Shown here: piece after piece, positions 34,774 to 44,278 of the stretch | How positions within the stretch are numbered: the stretch's first letter is position 1 | Layout: every line of letters begins with the position of its first letter | Assembly (NCBI RefSeq): GCF_018130955.1 | Contig: NZ_JAFCJM010000007.1 | Span: forward strand, 1-64,000 | Origin: Bradyrhizobium liaoningense | Lineage (GTDB): Bacteria > Pseudomonadota > Alphaproteobacteria > Rhizobiales > Xanthobacteraceae | DNA length: 64,000 nt | Direction of reading: 5' to 3' | Translations under genes and position numbers: made by a program | Notes under the pieces: model-generated | Told to the model about the DNA's origin: nothing | Databases searched by the model: none | Seen by the model: the letters and a program-made list of their open reading frames with translations, nothing else

Positions 34774-35976
34774 ATGTTGATAAGGAGATTGGTACTTTCC
34801 GTGGCCGCGCTGGCGGCATTTGCCGCGATGCCGGTTCATGCCGATGCACCCGGCGTGACGGAATCGGAGATTAAGGTTGGGGCGACTTTCCCGTTCAGCG
34901 GTCCCGCGTCTCCGCTCAGCAACACCGGCAAGGGCCTCATTGCGTACGTTCGTTCGATCAACGACCGTGGCGGCATAAATGGCCGCAAGATCAACCTCGT
35001 GACCTATGACGATGCCTATAGTCCGCCAAAGGCCGTCGAACAGACCAGGAAGCTGATCGAGGGTGACGAGGTGGCACTGCTGTTCAGCCCACTCGGGACA
35101 CCGGGTCTCAGCGCGACCGTCAAATATGTGAATGGCAAAAAGGTGCCACACCTCTTCGTGGTCAGCGGTGCGACCAAATTTGCCAATTTCACCGACTTTC
35201 CGATGACGACCACGGGACTGCCGAGCTACAATACCGAAGGCAAGATCTACGCGAAGTACATCACTCAAACTGCGCCCGATGCGAAGATCGCGATCCTCTA
35301 CCAAAACGACGACCTCGGCCGCGACTTCGTCGCGGCGTTCAAGGAGGTGCTGAAAGCCGATTTCGACCGGAAGGTGGCCGCCTCGCCCTACGAAGTTACC
35401 GAACCCACCATTGAGTCCCATGTGGTGTCGCTCAAGGCATCGGGAGCCCAGGCCTTCGTGATCGCGGGCACGCCCAAATTCACCGCCCAGGCAATCAAGA
35501 AGGCGAACGAGATCGGCTGGTCGCCGCTCACCATCATCAACTATGTATCGAGCTCGGTCTCCGCAACCATCGTGCCGGCCGGAGCGGACAAGGCGGTCGG
35601 GGTTGTTGCAGCGACCGTCACAAAGGACCCGAACGACAAGAGGTGGGCCAACGACCCCGGTATGAAGTGGTATCGCGAGTACTTCGAGAAATATCTTCCC
35701 GGCTCCGACATTGGCGACAATAATTATCTGTTCGGAACCCAGCAGGGCCAGATCCTGGAGCAGGTGCTCAAGCAATGCGGCAACGACCTGTCGCGCGAGA
35801 ATATTCTGAAGCAGGCGCGCAGCATCAAGGAACTCGTGCTTCCGACGCTGATGCCCGGTATTGCGATCAACACTGGCCCGAGCAACAGTATGGCGTACAC
35901 GCAGCTTCAGCTGCAACGCTGGACTGGAAACTCCTGGGAGCAGTTCGGCAGCGTTCTGAATGCCGACCAGAACTGA
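34774..35976 (+). CDS. Liv-type ABC transporter substrate-binding protein
   Basis: A 400-residue periplasmic binding protein. A signal peptide (LVLSVAALAAFAAMPVHADA) precedes the type-1 fold: VGATFPFSGPASPLSNTGKG, NDRGGINGRKINLVTYDD, ARSIKELVLPTLMPG. In alphaproteobacteria such proteins often bind carboxylates or aromatic acids rather than branched amino acids. The ATG 34774 has AGGAGG seven bases upstream. It ends the acyl-CoA operon, and permease and ATPase genes follow at 37560-40952, so it probably brings in the acid that the operon degrades. Confidence 0.92.
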   Translation: MLIRRLVLSVAALAAFAAMPVHADAPGVTESEIKVGATFPFSGPASPLSNTGKGLIAYVRSINDRGGINGRKINLVTYDDAYSPPKAVEQTRKLIEGDEVALLFSPLGTPGLSATVKYVNGKKVPHLFVVSGATKFANFTDFPMTTTGLPSYNTEGKIYAKYITQTAPDAKIAILYQNDDLGRDFVAAFKEVLKADFDRKVAASPYEVTEPTIESHVVSLKASGAQAFVIAGTPKFTAQAIKKANEIGWSPLTIINYVSSSVSATIVPAGADKAVGVVAATVTKDPNDKRWANDPGMKWYREYFEKYLPGSDIGDNNYLFGTQQGQILEQVLKQCGNDLSRENILKQARSIKELVLPTLMPGIAINTGPSNSMAYTQLQLQRWTGNSWEQFGSVLNADQN

Positions 35977-36370
35977 ATCAGTAGTAGGGCGAGTGCTGGT
36001 GTTGGCTTGAGCGGAGCAATTAGACTGTAACCGAAACCAGTCCTGTCGGAGAGTTTAGGCAAGGGCATCACAGGCGTGAAAATGCGACGTTACTTGAGGC
36101 TGCCATGGGCAGAACCCCACATGGAGGGCAGCCGGGAGAGCGAAAGACAGTTGGCCAACATACTGAGCTGGTCGGATCTCGAGTGATCTCACAGTTGAGG
36201 CGAACGTGGTAGCCCAGGCGATTTGTGCGCGGTTCCTCTGCTTGTGATGCTGCGGACGGCTCTTCGGCGGCACGAGAGTGTCAAGGAGTGGGGGCCGTTT
36301 GAAGCTTTCACATTCCGAGGGGCAAGTTATGCGTCGTTTCGACACGTCGGTCTGTCGCGAAGTCGGTCCC
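35977..36370. other. Intergenic stretch without a recognised gene
   Basis: About 390 bases between the binding-protein gene and the IS110 remnant. No frame gives a protein I recognise. Decayed transposon sequence is possible because of the remnant to the right. Confidence 0.4.
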
Positions 36371-36534
36371 TAAGTGCATGGCGTTGATGCAGCGGGCCAG
36401 GAGATCGAGGCTTGCTCGTCATCCCATTATTGGTCCCGCGAGACACGCGCGTTGGAGCATGCGGCGGGGTTGATGCCTCCGGCTACATGAAGCGCCTGTG
36501 TCAAGCGACAGAAGAAACCAATCCGACCGGTTTA
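36371..36534 (+). mobile_element. IS110/IS1111-type transposase remnant
   Basis: From 36374 one frame reads VHGVDAAGQ, then directly EIEACSSSHYWSRE, then EHAAGLMPPAT and a stop; a shifted frame continues VKRQKK. IS110/IS1111 transposases carry these blocks in this order (FQVHGVD, MEACSSSHYWAR, VRLMPPAYVKPYVKRQKND) with about 25 residues between the first two, so an internal deletion has occurred. The remnant is short, stop-containing and non-functional. Confidence 0.72.
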
Positions 36535-36554
36535 CTGACTTAACTATGGAAAAA

Positions 36555-36596
36555 ACTGGTTGATCAAGTAGGAAATACATGTAATCTAATAGGGAG
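36555..36596 (+). promoter_or_regulatory. Conserved 42-bp two-box element, copy A
   Basis: Begins ACTGGTTGATCAAGTAGGAA, with a second TAGG box exactly 21 bases after the first. The same arrangement occurs at 41285 and 44220. Here it lies 106 bases upstream of the nitroreductase gene. Two boxes two helical turns apart suit a dimeric regulator pair; the TetR protein at 43478 is the nearest candidate. Confidence 0.68.
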
Positions 36597-36702
36597 TAGG
36601 ATGGACCGCGTCCCAGGCCTAGCTCGGACCGCGGCGTCACCATGGAAAATATGAAGCGGGCCTGCATCGCTCGGGCGCTGCGCATTCGGGGAGGAAGTTG
36701 GA

Positions 36703-37371
36703 ATGATGTCTGTGAGCGAAGCCGTGCGGGCGAGGCGATCGACGAGGGCGTTCATTGATAAGCCCGTTAGCGCCAATCTCTTGCGAAGCATATTGGAAGC
36801 TGCGGCTAGGTCACCATCAGGGGGCAATCTGCAGCCATGGAACGTTTACGTGATGGTCGGTGACGACCTGGCTGAACTGAAGAAGAAAACCCTCGATAAC
36901 CTCAAAGGGGCAAGAGAGGGTGGGGAATTCAAGGTCTATCCGGACCAACTGCCGGATACGTTCAACGCTCGGCGCAAGAAAAACGGAGAAGATCTTTATG
37001 CGTCGATAAAAGTGCCGCGCGAAGACAAGGCAGGACGTCTGCAGCAGTTCGCCCGGAATTACGAGTTTTTTGGCGCGCCCGTGGGCCTGATCTTTGCGAT
37101 CGATCGTTGTTTTGACAAGCCCCAGTGGGTACACCTCGGTATGTTTATTCAGACCGTGATGCTGCTGGCGGAAGAGGCCGGCCTCGGTACGTGCGCGCAG
37201 GAGGCGTGGTCTGCTTGGCCGAAAACCGTATCAGCGCATTTGGGCTTGCCACCAAACCTCGTCGTCTATTGCGGGATGTCCCTGGGCTATGCCGATCTGG
37301 CTCACCCCATCAACAACTTCACGACCGATCGCGTGCCGGTGGAAGAATTCACGACCTTTCGCGGATTTTGA
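36703..37371 (+). CDS. Nitroreductase-family protein
   Basis: A 222-residue FMN-dependent nitroreductase-like protein. RRSTRAFIDKPV is the FMN-binding start, AARSPSGGNLQPWNVYVM follows, and the end has GMSLGYADLAHPINNF, a variant of the family's G-YP segment. It may reduce quinones, nitro groups or activated alkenes. ATG 36703 or the adjacent ATG 36706 could be used. It sits behind copy A of the 42-bp element, so it is probably part of the same regulon as the binding protein at 41401 and the SDR operon at 44279. Confidence 0.9.
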   Translation: MMSVSEAVRARRSTRAFIDKPVSANLLRSILEAAARSPSGGNLQPWNVYVMVGDDLAELKKKTLDNLKGAREGGEFKVYPDQLPDTFNARRKKNGEDLYASIKVPREDKAGRLQQFARNYEFFGAPVGLIFAIDRCFDKPQWVHLGMFIQTVMLLAEEAGLGTCAQEAWSAWPKTVSAHLGLPPNLVVYCGMSLGYADLAHPINNFTTDRVPVEEFTTFRGF

Positions 37372-37397
37372 TCCACCGGGGCTTTCGACGGGCAACG

Positions 37398-37418
37398 GTT
37401 CATTCGAATTGAATGAAC
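37398..37418. promoter_or_regulatory. Perfect inverted repeat between nitroreductase and livG
   Basis: GTTCATTC and GAATGAAC are perfect 8-bp arms with a 5-base centre. It lies 27 bases after the nitroreductase stop and 142 bases before livG. It may end the first gene or be an operator for the transporter operon; there is no T-run. Confidence 0.45.
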
Positions 37419-37559
37419 GGGTTAGGGAAACTGCGCACTGGATGTCGGTGCCGACTACGCTAGTTCGGCGCTGTCCCAGCTCAACTACGAGCTGCCCCGC
37501 TGAGTAGGTGGCCCGACTGCGCATAAAAATACTGTCGACTATCCAATGAGGTCAGCACA

Positions 37560-38344
<785 letters not shown>

Positions 38345-38348
<4 letters not shown>

Positions 38349-39058
38349 CGACGCTGCTCAACGTCAAGGACCTGCGCGCCTATTACGGCCAGGTCCAGGC
38401 GCTTCATGGCCTTTCCTTCTCGCTCAACGAGGGCTCGCTGACGACGCTGCTGGGTGCCAACGGTGCCGGCAAGACCACCACGTTGCGTGCGATCTGCAAC
38501 ATGGTACGCTCCACCGGCGGCATCGAGTTCGACGGCAAGCCGCTGAACAACAAATCGACCGAGAACATCGTGCGCTTCGGCATCGCGCATGTGCCGCAGG
38601 GGCGCGGCACCTTCACCACCATGACGGTGGAGGAGAATCTCCAACTGGGGGCCATCACCCGCAAGGACAATGCCGGCATCATCTCCGACATCGAGCGCAT
38701 GTATGCGCATTTCCCGGTGCTGAAGCAGCGCCACACGCAGCAGGCCGGCACGCTCTCCGGCGGCGAGCAGCAGATGCTTGCGGTCGCGCGTGCACTGATG
38801 CTGCGGCCGCGGCTGATGCTGCTCGACGAGCCGTCCTTCGGCCTGGCGCCACTCGTGGTGCGCGACCTGTTCGGCATCCTCGGCAAGATCAACCGCGAGG
38901 ACAAGGTGTCGATCCTGGTGGTCGAGCAGAACGCCCAGCTCGCGCTCGAGCTCGCCGACCAGGCCTATGTGATCGAGACCGGCCGTATCGTGATGTCCGG
39001 CAAGGCCAAGGACATCGCGAACAACGAAGAAATCCGCAAATCCTATCTGGGTTACTGA
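38345..39058 (+). CDS. livF: Branched-chain amino-acid-type ABC transporter ATPase LivF
   Basis: A 237-residue ATPase with Walker A LLGANGAGKTTTLRAI, signature TLSGGEQQMLAVARAL and Walker B LMLLDEPSFGLAPLV. It pairs with LivG to power the importer. ATGA overlap with livG shows coupling; livH starts 11 bases after. Confidence 0.95.
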
Positions 39059-39069
39059 GGAGCCGGCCG

Positions 39070-39948
39070 ATGGAGCTTTTTACCAACCAGGTGCTGGCCG
39101 GCATTGCCACCGGCGCCATCTATGCCTGCATGGCGCTCGCCGTGGTCATGATCTACCAGGCGATCGACCATCTCAATTTCGCGCAGGGCGAGATGGCGAT
39201 GTTCGCGACCTTCATCTCCTGGCAGCTGATGCAATGGGGCGTGCCCTATTGGGGCGCCTTCGTGATTACGCTGGCGCTCTCCTTCGTCGGCGGCATTGCG
39301 ATCGAACGCATCCTGTTCAAGCCGCTCGCGAAGGCGCCGGTGCTGACCAACGTCGCCGGCTTCATCGCGCTGTTTGCGATCATCAACTCGTCGGCGGGCC
39401 TGATCTGGGACTTCACCATCAAGCAATATCCGACTCCGTTCGGCTCCGCGCCGCTCCTCGGCAGCCAGCTAATCTCGACCCACCAAGCCGGCATGATCGG
39501 GGTTACCGTGCTGCTGCTGCTCGGCCTCTATTTTTTCTTCCAGTATACCCGTATCGGCCTGGCGATGCGTGCGGCCGCTTCGGTGCCGGAATCGGCTCGC
39601 CTCGTCGGCATCAACACGAGCTGGATGGTCGCGCTCGGCTGGGGCATGGCGACCGCGATCGGCTCGATCGCCGGCATGCTGGTCGCACCGGTCGTCTTCC
39701 TCGAGCCCAACATGATGGGCGGCGTGCTGATCTACGGCTTCGCCGCCGCGGTACTCGGCGGCCTGAGCTCACCGCTCGGCGCCGTCACCGGTGGCTTCCT
39801 GGTTGGCATCTTCGAGAACCTGGTCGGAACCTACATCCCCGGCGTCGGCAATGAGCTGAAGCTTCCGATCGCGCTCGCGCTGATCATCTCCGTCCTGGTC
39901 GTGAAACCGGCGGGCTTGTTCGGCCGGCCTATCGTCAAGCGAGTGTGA
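39070..39948 (+). CDS. livH: Branched-chain amino-acid-type ABC transporter permease LivH
   Basis: A 292-residue inner-membrane permease with about eight hydrophobic segments. The opening LAGIATGAIYACMALAVVMI and the loop around AASVPESARLVGINTSWMVA followed by GWGMATAIGSIAGML are typical of LivH. It forms the membrane channel with LivM. It ends where livM begins. Confidence 0.94.
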   Translation: MELFTNQVLAGIATGAIYACMALAVVMIYQAIDHLNFAQGEMAMFATFISWQLMQWGVPYWGAFVITLALSFVGGIAIERILFKPLAKAPVLTNVAGFIALFAIINSSAGLIWDFTIKQYPTPFGSAPLLGSQLISTHQAGMIGVTVLLLLGLYFFFQYTRIGLAMRAAASVPESARLVGINTSWMVALGWGMATAIGSIAGMLVAPVVFLEPNMMGGVLIYGFAAAVLGGLSSPLGAVTGGFLVGIFENLVGTYIPGVGNELKLPIALALIISVLVVKPAGLFGRPIVKRV

Positions 39949-39950
39949 TC

Positions 39951-40952
39951 ATGAGCGCAGCAGAAGACGTCGTCACGGAAGGTCAAGCCGTAGAGGCTGT
40001 TCCGAAGCGAGTCATGACGTTGGGTACCGGCACCTCGCTGGTGGTGCTCGCGGCACTAGTCATCCTGCCGGTCTTCGTCAAGAACTTCATCATCTTCCAG
40101 ATGACGATGCTTCTGATCTACGGGCTCGCGGTGCTGGCGTTGAACATCCTGACAGGTGGCTCGGGCCAGTTCTCGCTGGGCCAGAGCGCGTTCTACGCCA
40201 TCGGCGCCTATACGACCGCCGTGTTAATGGAGCAATTCAATGTCAACTACGCGCTGACGCTGCCGATTGCCGGCGTGGTCTGCTTCGGCTTCGGCTACCT
40301 GTTCGGGCAGCCTGCGCTGCGGCTTTCCGGGGTCTATCTCGCGCTCGCGACGTTCGCGCTCGCCACCGCCTTGCCGCAACTGCTGAAGCTCGGTTATTTC
40401 GAGGGCTGGACCGGCGGCGTGCAGGGCCTCGTCGTCACCAAGCCCGACGCGCCATTCGGCCTGCCGATTTCGCAGGACCTATGGCTGTATTATTTCTCCC
40501 TGGCAATTACGATCGCGATTTACGTCGCCTCGGTCAACCTGCTGCGCTCGCGCTCGGGCCGTGCCTTCATGGCGATCCGCGACAACGAGATCGCGGCCTC
40601 CGCAATGGGCGTTGACGTCGCGCTGTACAAGACGCTGGCCTTCGGCGTCTCCGCGGGCATCACCGGCGTCGCCGGCGGCCTTGGCGCCATCGCGGTACAG
40701 TTCGTGGCGCCCGACGGCTACACCATCACGCTGGCGATCTCGCTGTTCCTCGGCATGGTCGTCGGCGGCGTCGGCTGGCTGCCCGGCTCGATCGTCGGCG
40801 CGGCCTTCATCATCTTCGTGCCGAATATCGCGGAGGGCATCTCCAAGGGCCTCTCCGGCGCGGTGTTCGGTGTCCTGCTGTTCCTCGTCATCTACCTCGT
40901 GCCGCATGGGGCGAGGGATATTCTAAGACTCGTGGAGCGGAGGAGAACCTGA
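39951..40952 (+). CDS. livM: Branched-chain amino-acid-type ABC transporter permease LivM
   Basis: A 333-residue permease. Typical parts are LNILTGGSGQFSLGQSAFYA, the hydrophobic helices around it, and the cytoplasmic loop SRSGRAFMAIRDNEIAASAM. ATG 39951 is preferred to the overlapping GTG 39945. It closes the livGFHM operon. Binding-protein genes flank the operon on both sides (34774 and 41401), so two receptors may feed one channel. Confidence 0.94.
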   Translation: MSAAEDVVTEGQAVEAVPKRVMTLGTGTSLVVLAALVILPVFVKNFIIFQMTMLLIYGLAVLALNILTGGSGQFSLGQSAFYAIGAYTTAVLMEQFNVNYALTLPIAGVVCFGFGYLFGQPALRLSGVYLALATFALATALPQLLKLGYFEGWTGGVQGLVVTKPDAPFGLPISQDLWLYYFSLAITIAIYVASVNLLRSRSGRAFMAIRDNEIAASAMGVDVALYKTLAFGVSAGITGVAGGLGAIAVQFVAPDGYTITLAISLFLGMVVGGVGWLPGSIVGAAFIIFVPNIAEGISKGLSGAVFGVLLFLVIYLVPHGARDILRLVERRRT

Positions 40953-41284
40953 AGGCATATCTGGCGCGGCTATTTCTCTAAGGCCATCACTCCTACTTTT
41001 GAGTCAATGATCCAGTCCGTCGCGCTTGACCTTTTCGGACGTACATGAGTTCGTCGCGAAGGTGCGCGTTCGAGAGCATCAGTATGCGTAAGGCGGACCG
41101 TCTGCTGTTTCTCCCGCCCATTTGGGTACCTTTACGCCACGTGGAACGACAAGCTCGGATTTGCCCCTAGAGAACAGTATCGCGTCGCGAGAGTGACCGG
41201 AGGGTCGAGCCGATTGCTATCCGGGCGCATCTCCCCGGCGTTCGGCCCAATCGGGGTAGCGCGCCGAGACACTCGATTTCAAAA
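40953..41284. other. Intergenic stretch without a recognised gene
   Basis: About 330 bases between livM and copy B of the 42-bp element. One forward frame reads FGYLYATWNDKLGF, which could be a decayed gene fragment, but I cannot assign it. Confidence 0.35.
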
Positions 41285-41326
41285 ACTGGTTGTTTAAGTA
41301 GGAAAAATATGCGAACAAGTAGGAAA
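41285..41326 (+). promoter_or_regulatory. Conserved 42-bp two-box element, copy B
   Basis: ACTGGTTGTTTAAGTAGGAA followed by a second box CAAGTAGGAAA, 21 bases from the first. An A-run precedes it as in copy A. It is 74 bases upstream of the second Liv-type binding-protein gene. Confidence 0.72.
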
Positions 41327-41400
41327 AGATCGCGGTGAGCGGCACGTCTCAAACGCAGATCGCAATGAAGCAATCAACCATTTAGTGGGGAGGACTTTAG

Positions 41401-42591
41401 ATGAACGCATTGAGGTGCCTTAGCTTCGCTTGCATGTTCGGGCTGATAGGAAACGCAGTCCTTGCTCAGTCGCCCAGCAAATACGACCCGGGCGCTTCGG
41501 ACAGCGAAATCAAGATCGGCCAGACCTATCCGTATAGCGGTCCGCTCTCATCGGTCGGCGAGCTGGGGCTTACTGAAGCGGCCTACATGGCCATGATCAA
41601 TGAGCGCGGCGGCATAAACGGAAGGAAAGTGACCTTCATCTCGCTGGACGACAATTACAGCCCCGCGAAAGCCATTGAACAGACGCGTAAGCTTGTTGAG
41701 CAGGACGAAGTACTTGCGATATTCAACCCGTTCGGAACTCCAACCGCCACTGCTACTCAAAAATACCTCAACGCCAAGAAGGTCCCGCAGCTATTCGCGG
41801 GTACTGGTAGTTCGCGGTTCAACGATCCAGCCTTCCCTTGGAGCAGTTCCGTCATTCCCAGCAATCTTGCGGAAGGGGTCGCGCTCGGGAAATATGTAGC
41901 CGAAAAGTTCAAGACTGCAAAAGTCGCGATCCTGTTTCAGAATGATGACTTCGGCAAGGACTACGCAAAAGGATTTAAGGACGCGATTGCGTCGTCTCCC
42001 GGCATTCAGATAGTGAAGGAGGCTGCCTACGAGGTTACGGAGCCGACGATCGATTCTCAGATCACTCAGCTCGCCGCGACAGAAGCAGACGTCCTGTTGA
42101 ACGTCAGTGCGGGCAGGGCGGCAGTCCAATCAATTCGCACGCTCTCAAACCTAAAATGGAAGCCACTTCACCTTTTGAACGGGAAGTGGGCCAATATCGA
42201 CGTATTCGAGCCGGTCGGAATGGAAAAGGCGGTCGGCATTATCTCATATCAATACATCCAATCCGCGTACGATCCGACCTGGGAGACAGAACCGGCTGCG
42301 CTCGAGTACAAGGAGTTCATGAAGAAGTATCGTCCCGGCGCAAATCTGTATTCCGTGATCAATGTGCAAGGCTATCTATACGGGCGACTTCTCGCTCATA
42401 TCCTGCGCGAAGCTGGCAACAACCTCACGCGGGAGAATATCAACTCCATCTCCATGAATCTCCACAATGTGGACCTCGGCGGTCTCCTGCTGCCGGGCGT
42501 GAAGATAAACACCTCGCCTACACAAAGACATCTCATCTCAGATCAAATACTCACGCAGTTCGACGGGAAAAGATTCGTTCCAATTGAATGA
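41401..42591 (+). CDS. Liv-type ABC transporter substrate-binding protein (second)
   Basis: A 396-residue periplasmic binding protein. The signal peptide ends near GNAVLAQS, and the mature part shows IKIGQTYPYSGPLSSVGELG and NERGGINGRKVTFISLDDNY. It is clearly related to the binding protein at 34774 but less GC-biased in codon use. It stands alone behind copy B of the 42-bp element and ends at a strong terminator, so it is regulated separately from livGFHM while probably using that channel. Confidence 0.92.
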   Translation: MNALRCLSFACMFGLIGNAVLAQSPSKYDPGASDSEIKIGQTYPYSGPLSSVGELGLTEAAYMAMINERGGINGRKVTFISLDDNYSPAKAIEQTRKLVEQDEVLAIFNPFGTPTATATQKYLNAKKVPQLFAGTGSSRFNDPAFPWSSSVIPSNLAEGVALGKYVAEKFKTAKVAILFQNDDFGKDYAKGFKDAIASSPGIQIVKEAAYEVTEPTIDSQITQLAATEADVLLNVSAGRAAVQSIRTLSNLKWKPLHLLNGKWANIDVFEPVGMEKAVGIISYQYIQSAYDPTWETEPAALEYKEFMKKYRPGANLYSVINVQGYLYGRLLAHILREAGNNLTRENINSISMNLHNVDLGGLLLPGVKINTSPTQRHLISDQILTQFDGKRFVPIE

Positions 42592-42699
42592 ACCGCCGAG
42601 CGCCGGGCGCTGCGGCTCTGAGCCGGGTGTCCGGGCCCACTCTACGCTTCGGCCGCCTCCCGGCCGGACCAAGGGCTCGCGCCGGCGAGTCCTTCAACT

Positions 42700-42732
42700 A
42701 AGCCCGGTATAAGTGAATACCGGGCTTTTTTT
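42700..42732 (+). terminator. Rho-independent terminator
   Basis: AAGCCCGGTAT and ATACCGGGCTT are perfect 11-bp arms around a 6-base loop, followed by a run of T. It closes the binding-protein transcript. Confidence 0.92.
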
Positions 42733-42769
42733 CCCTCAGCATCTTAGTCGACATCGAAGGATATAGATC

Positions 42770-43228
42770 ATGACCCCAGCCCTCGAAACAAAATACGTAT
42801 TCACCATCACGGCACATGTCGGCGAAGTAACCTCCGCGGGCGACATCGGTACCGGCATCCGCCGGATCGTTCCGATATTGGGCGGCGAGGTGAGGGGCAA
42901 GATCAACGGTAAGTTCTGCGCTGCCGGTGCCGACTTCCAGATGATCCGACCCAACGGATTGATGGAGATCGAAGCCAAGTATGCTTTTGAGACGGACGAC
43001 GGTGCCGTTGTCTATGTCGAAAATAGAGGCCTCCGCTTCGGTCCCGCCGAATTGTTGCAAAAGCTGAGTCGCGGCGAGGCGGTCGATCCCAAGCTAGTAT
43101 ACTGTCGTACCGCGCCAAGATTTGAGACCGGTCACGAAAAATATAAGTGGTTGATGCAGCATATCTTCATTGCCTCCATCGCCCGCCTCGGTGACCGCGT
43201 AGTGATCGACGTGCACCAAGTGCTGTAA
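42770..43228 (+). CDS. DUF3237-family protein
   Basis: A 152-residue beta-barrel-like protein of the DUF3237 family; function unknown. Blocks seen are IGTGIRRIVPILGGEVRG, GADFQMIRPNGLMEIEAKYA, CRTAPRFETGHEKYKWL and IFIASIARLGD. Members occur often beside acyl-CoA and aromatic catabolic genes, from memory. It lies alone between the terminator and the TetR gene. ATG 42770 has AAGGATAT upstream. Confidence 0.88.
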   Translation: MTPALETKYVFTITAHVGEVTSAGDIGTGIRRIVPILGGEVRGKINGKFCAAGADFQMIRPNGLMEIEAKYAFETDDGAVVYVENRGLRFGPAELLQKLSRGEAVDPKLVYCRTAPRFETGHEKYKWLMQHIFIASIARLGDRVVIDVHQVL

Positions 43229-43477
43229 GTCTTTCACAGTGCCGCCCGCGAAACAGCGGCCATCAACCCAAGATCCTTATTTCGCATGAAACCATTCTTG
43301 GTGGTCGTCTTTGATCCAAGCTCTCAGTCAACACCCACAACCGAATCTGCGGTAACTTCCAATCATCGGTGCTCGCAAGCCCCTTCGCGATTACGGTAGC
43401 GACGAACTCGTTGTACCGTCGCCCAAAAATGCTTTACAACCATCCTACGGGCCTTGGAGGCACGAGAGGAATCGGTT

Positions 43478-44185
43478 GTGGGATTTAGCAGCAAGAATCA
43501 GAGGGTGCAGTCGTCCGCTGTCCGGCCCAATAAGAAACCAAAACGGGCCGCAGGGAAGCGTGGAGCGGAGCCCGATGCGGCAAGCCTCAGCTCTCGCGAC
43601 AGTTTGCTGCAGACGGCAGTTGAGCTGTTTGCCAAAAAGGGCTTCGATGGCGTTTCGACCGGAGATATCGCGGCCGCCGCAGGGTTCTCTCAGGCCATCA
43701 TACACTATCATTTCGGGTCGAAAGATCAGTTGTGGAAGGATGCCATGACTTATCTGATGCACGATCTTGACAAGCGATTTCCATTAGATCTTCAGGAACT
43801 GCGTGATCTAAATCCCGTAGATCAACTCCGTGTCATTGTGCGGAGGTTCATCGCCATGTCGGCGTCGAGGACCGAGCTTGCGAGCATTTTGGTGCTAGAG
43901 TCGATCGCGGATAGCGAGAGGCTGGAGTGGCTTGTGCGCAGGCATTTTCAAAAAAGAATAGATGTGCTTGAGAATATTGTGAAGGCGGCGATAGCCACAG
44001 GGGTTGCGAAGGACTTGCCCCCCTTCCTGGTTACTCACGGCATACTTCTTTCGTCTTCGTTCATCTTCTGCCTGGCTCCGCTGATAAGGCTTGCGCACGG
44101 CGTGGACATGAAGGATCGGAAGGCTGCTGGTGCGATCCCAGACGCACTGCTCGACTTTTTCCTCGGCGGCCTGTTGCGGCAATAG
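43478..44185 (+). CDS. TetR-family transcriptional regulator
   Basis: A 235-residue regulator. A basic, probably disordered N-terminal extension of about 40 residues precedes the HTH (LLQTAVELFAKKGFDGVSTG, AGFSQAIIHYHFGSKDQLW). The C-terminal ligand domain is unassigned. The start at GTG 43478 has GAGAGGA seven bases upstream; the in-frame TTG 43454 lacks a good site. Copy C of the 42-bp element lies just downstream, in front of the SDR operon, so this protein is the best candidate to read all three copies. Its ligand may be a CoA ester of the degraded acid. Confidence 0.88.
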   Translation: MGFSSKNQRVQSSAVRPNKKPKRAAGKRGAEPDAASLSSRDSLLQTAVELFAKKGFDGVSTGDIAAAAGFSQAIIHYHFGSKDQLWKDAMTYLMHDLDKRFPLDLQELRDLNPVDQLRVIVRRFIAMSASRTELASILVLESIADSERLEWLVRRHFQKRIDVLENIVKAAIATGVAKDLPPFLVTHGILLSSSFIFCLAPLIRLAHGVDMKDRKAAGAIPDALLDFFLGGLLRQ

Positions 44186-44219
44186 TGACTTTAATCATGC
44201 GCGGATGTTGACGGCTGTG

Positions 44220-44261
44220 ACTGGTTGATCTAATAGGAATGCTAGTCGAACACATAGGAAA
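44220..44261 (+). promoter_or_regulatory. Conserved 42-bp two-box element, copy C
   Basis: ACTGGTTGATCTAATAGGAA followed by CGAACACATAGGAAA with the second TAGG 21 bases from the first. It ends 17 bases before the SDR start, so a bound protein would block transcription or ribosome access directly. Confidence 0.72.
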
Positions 44262-44278
44262 TTCGGGAGAGGCGCCGC

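Noticed and set aside
36601..36654. 17-codon reading frame after copy A of the 42-bp element
   Set aside because: Could be a leader peptide, but nothing in its sequence supports a function.
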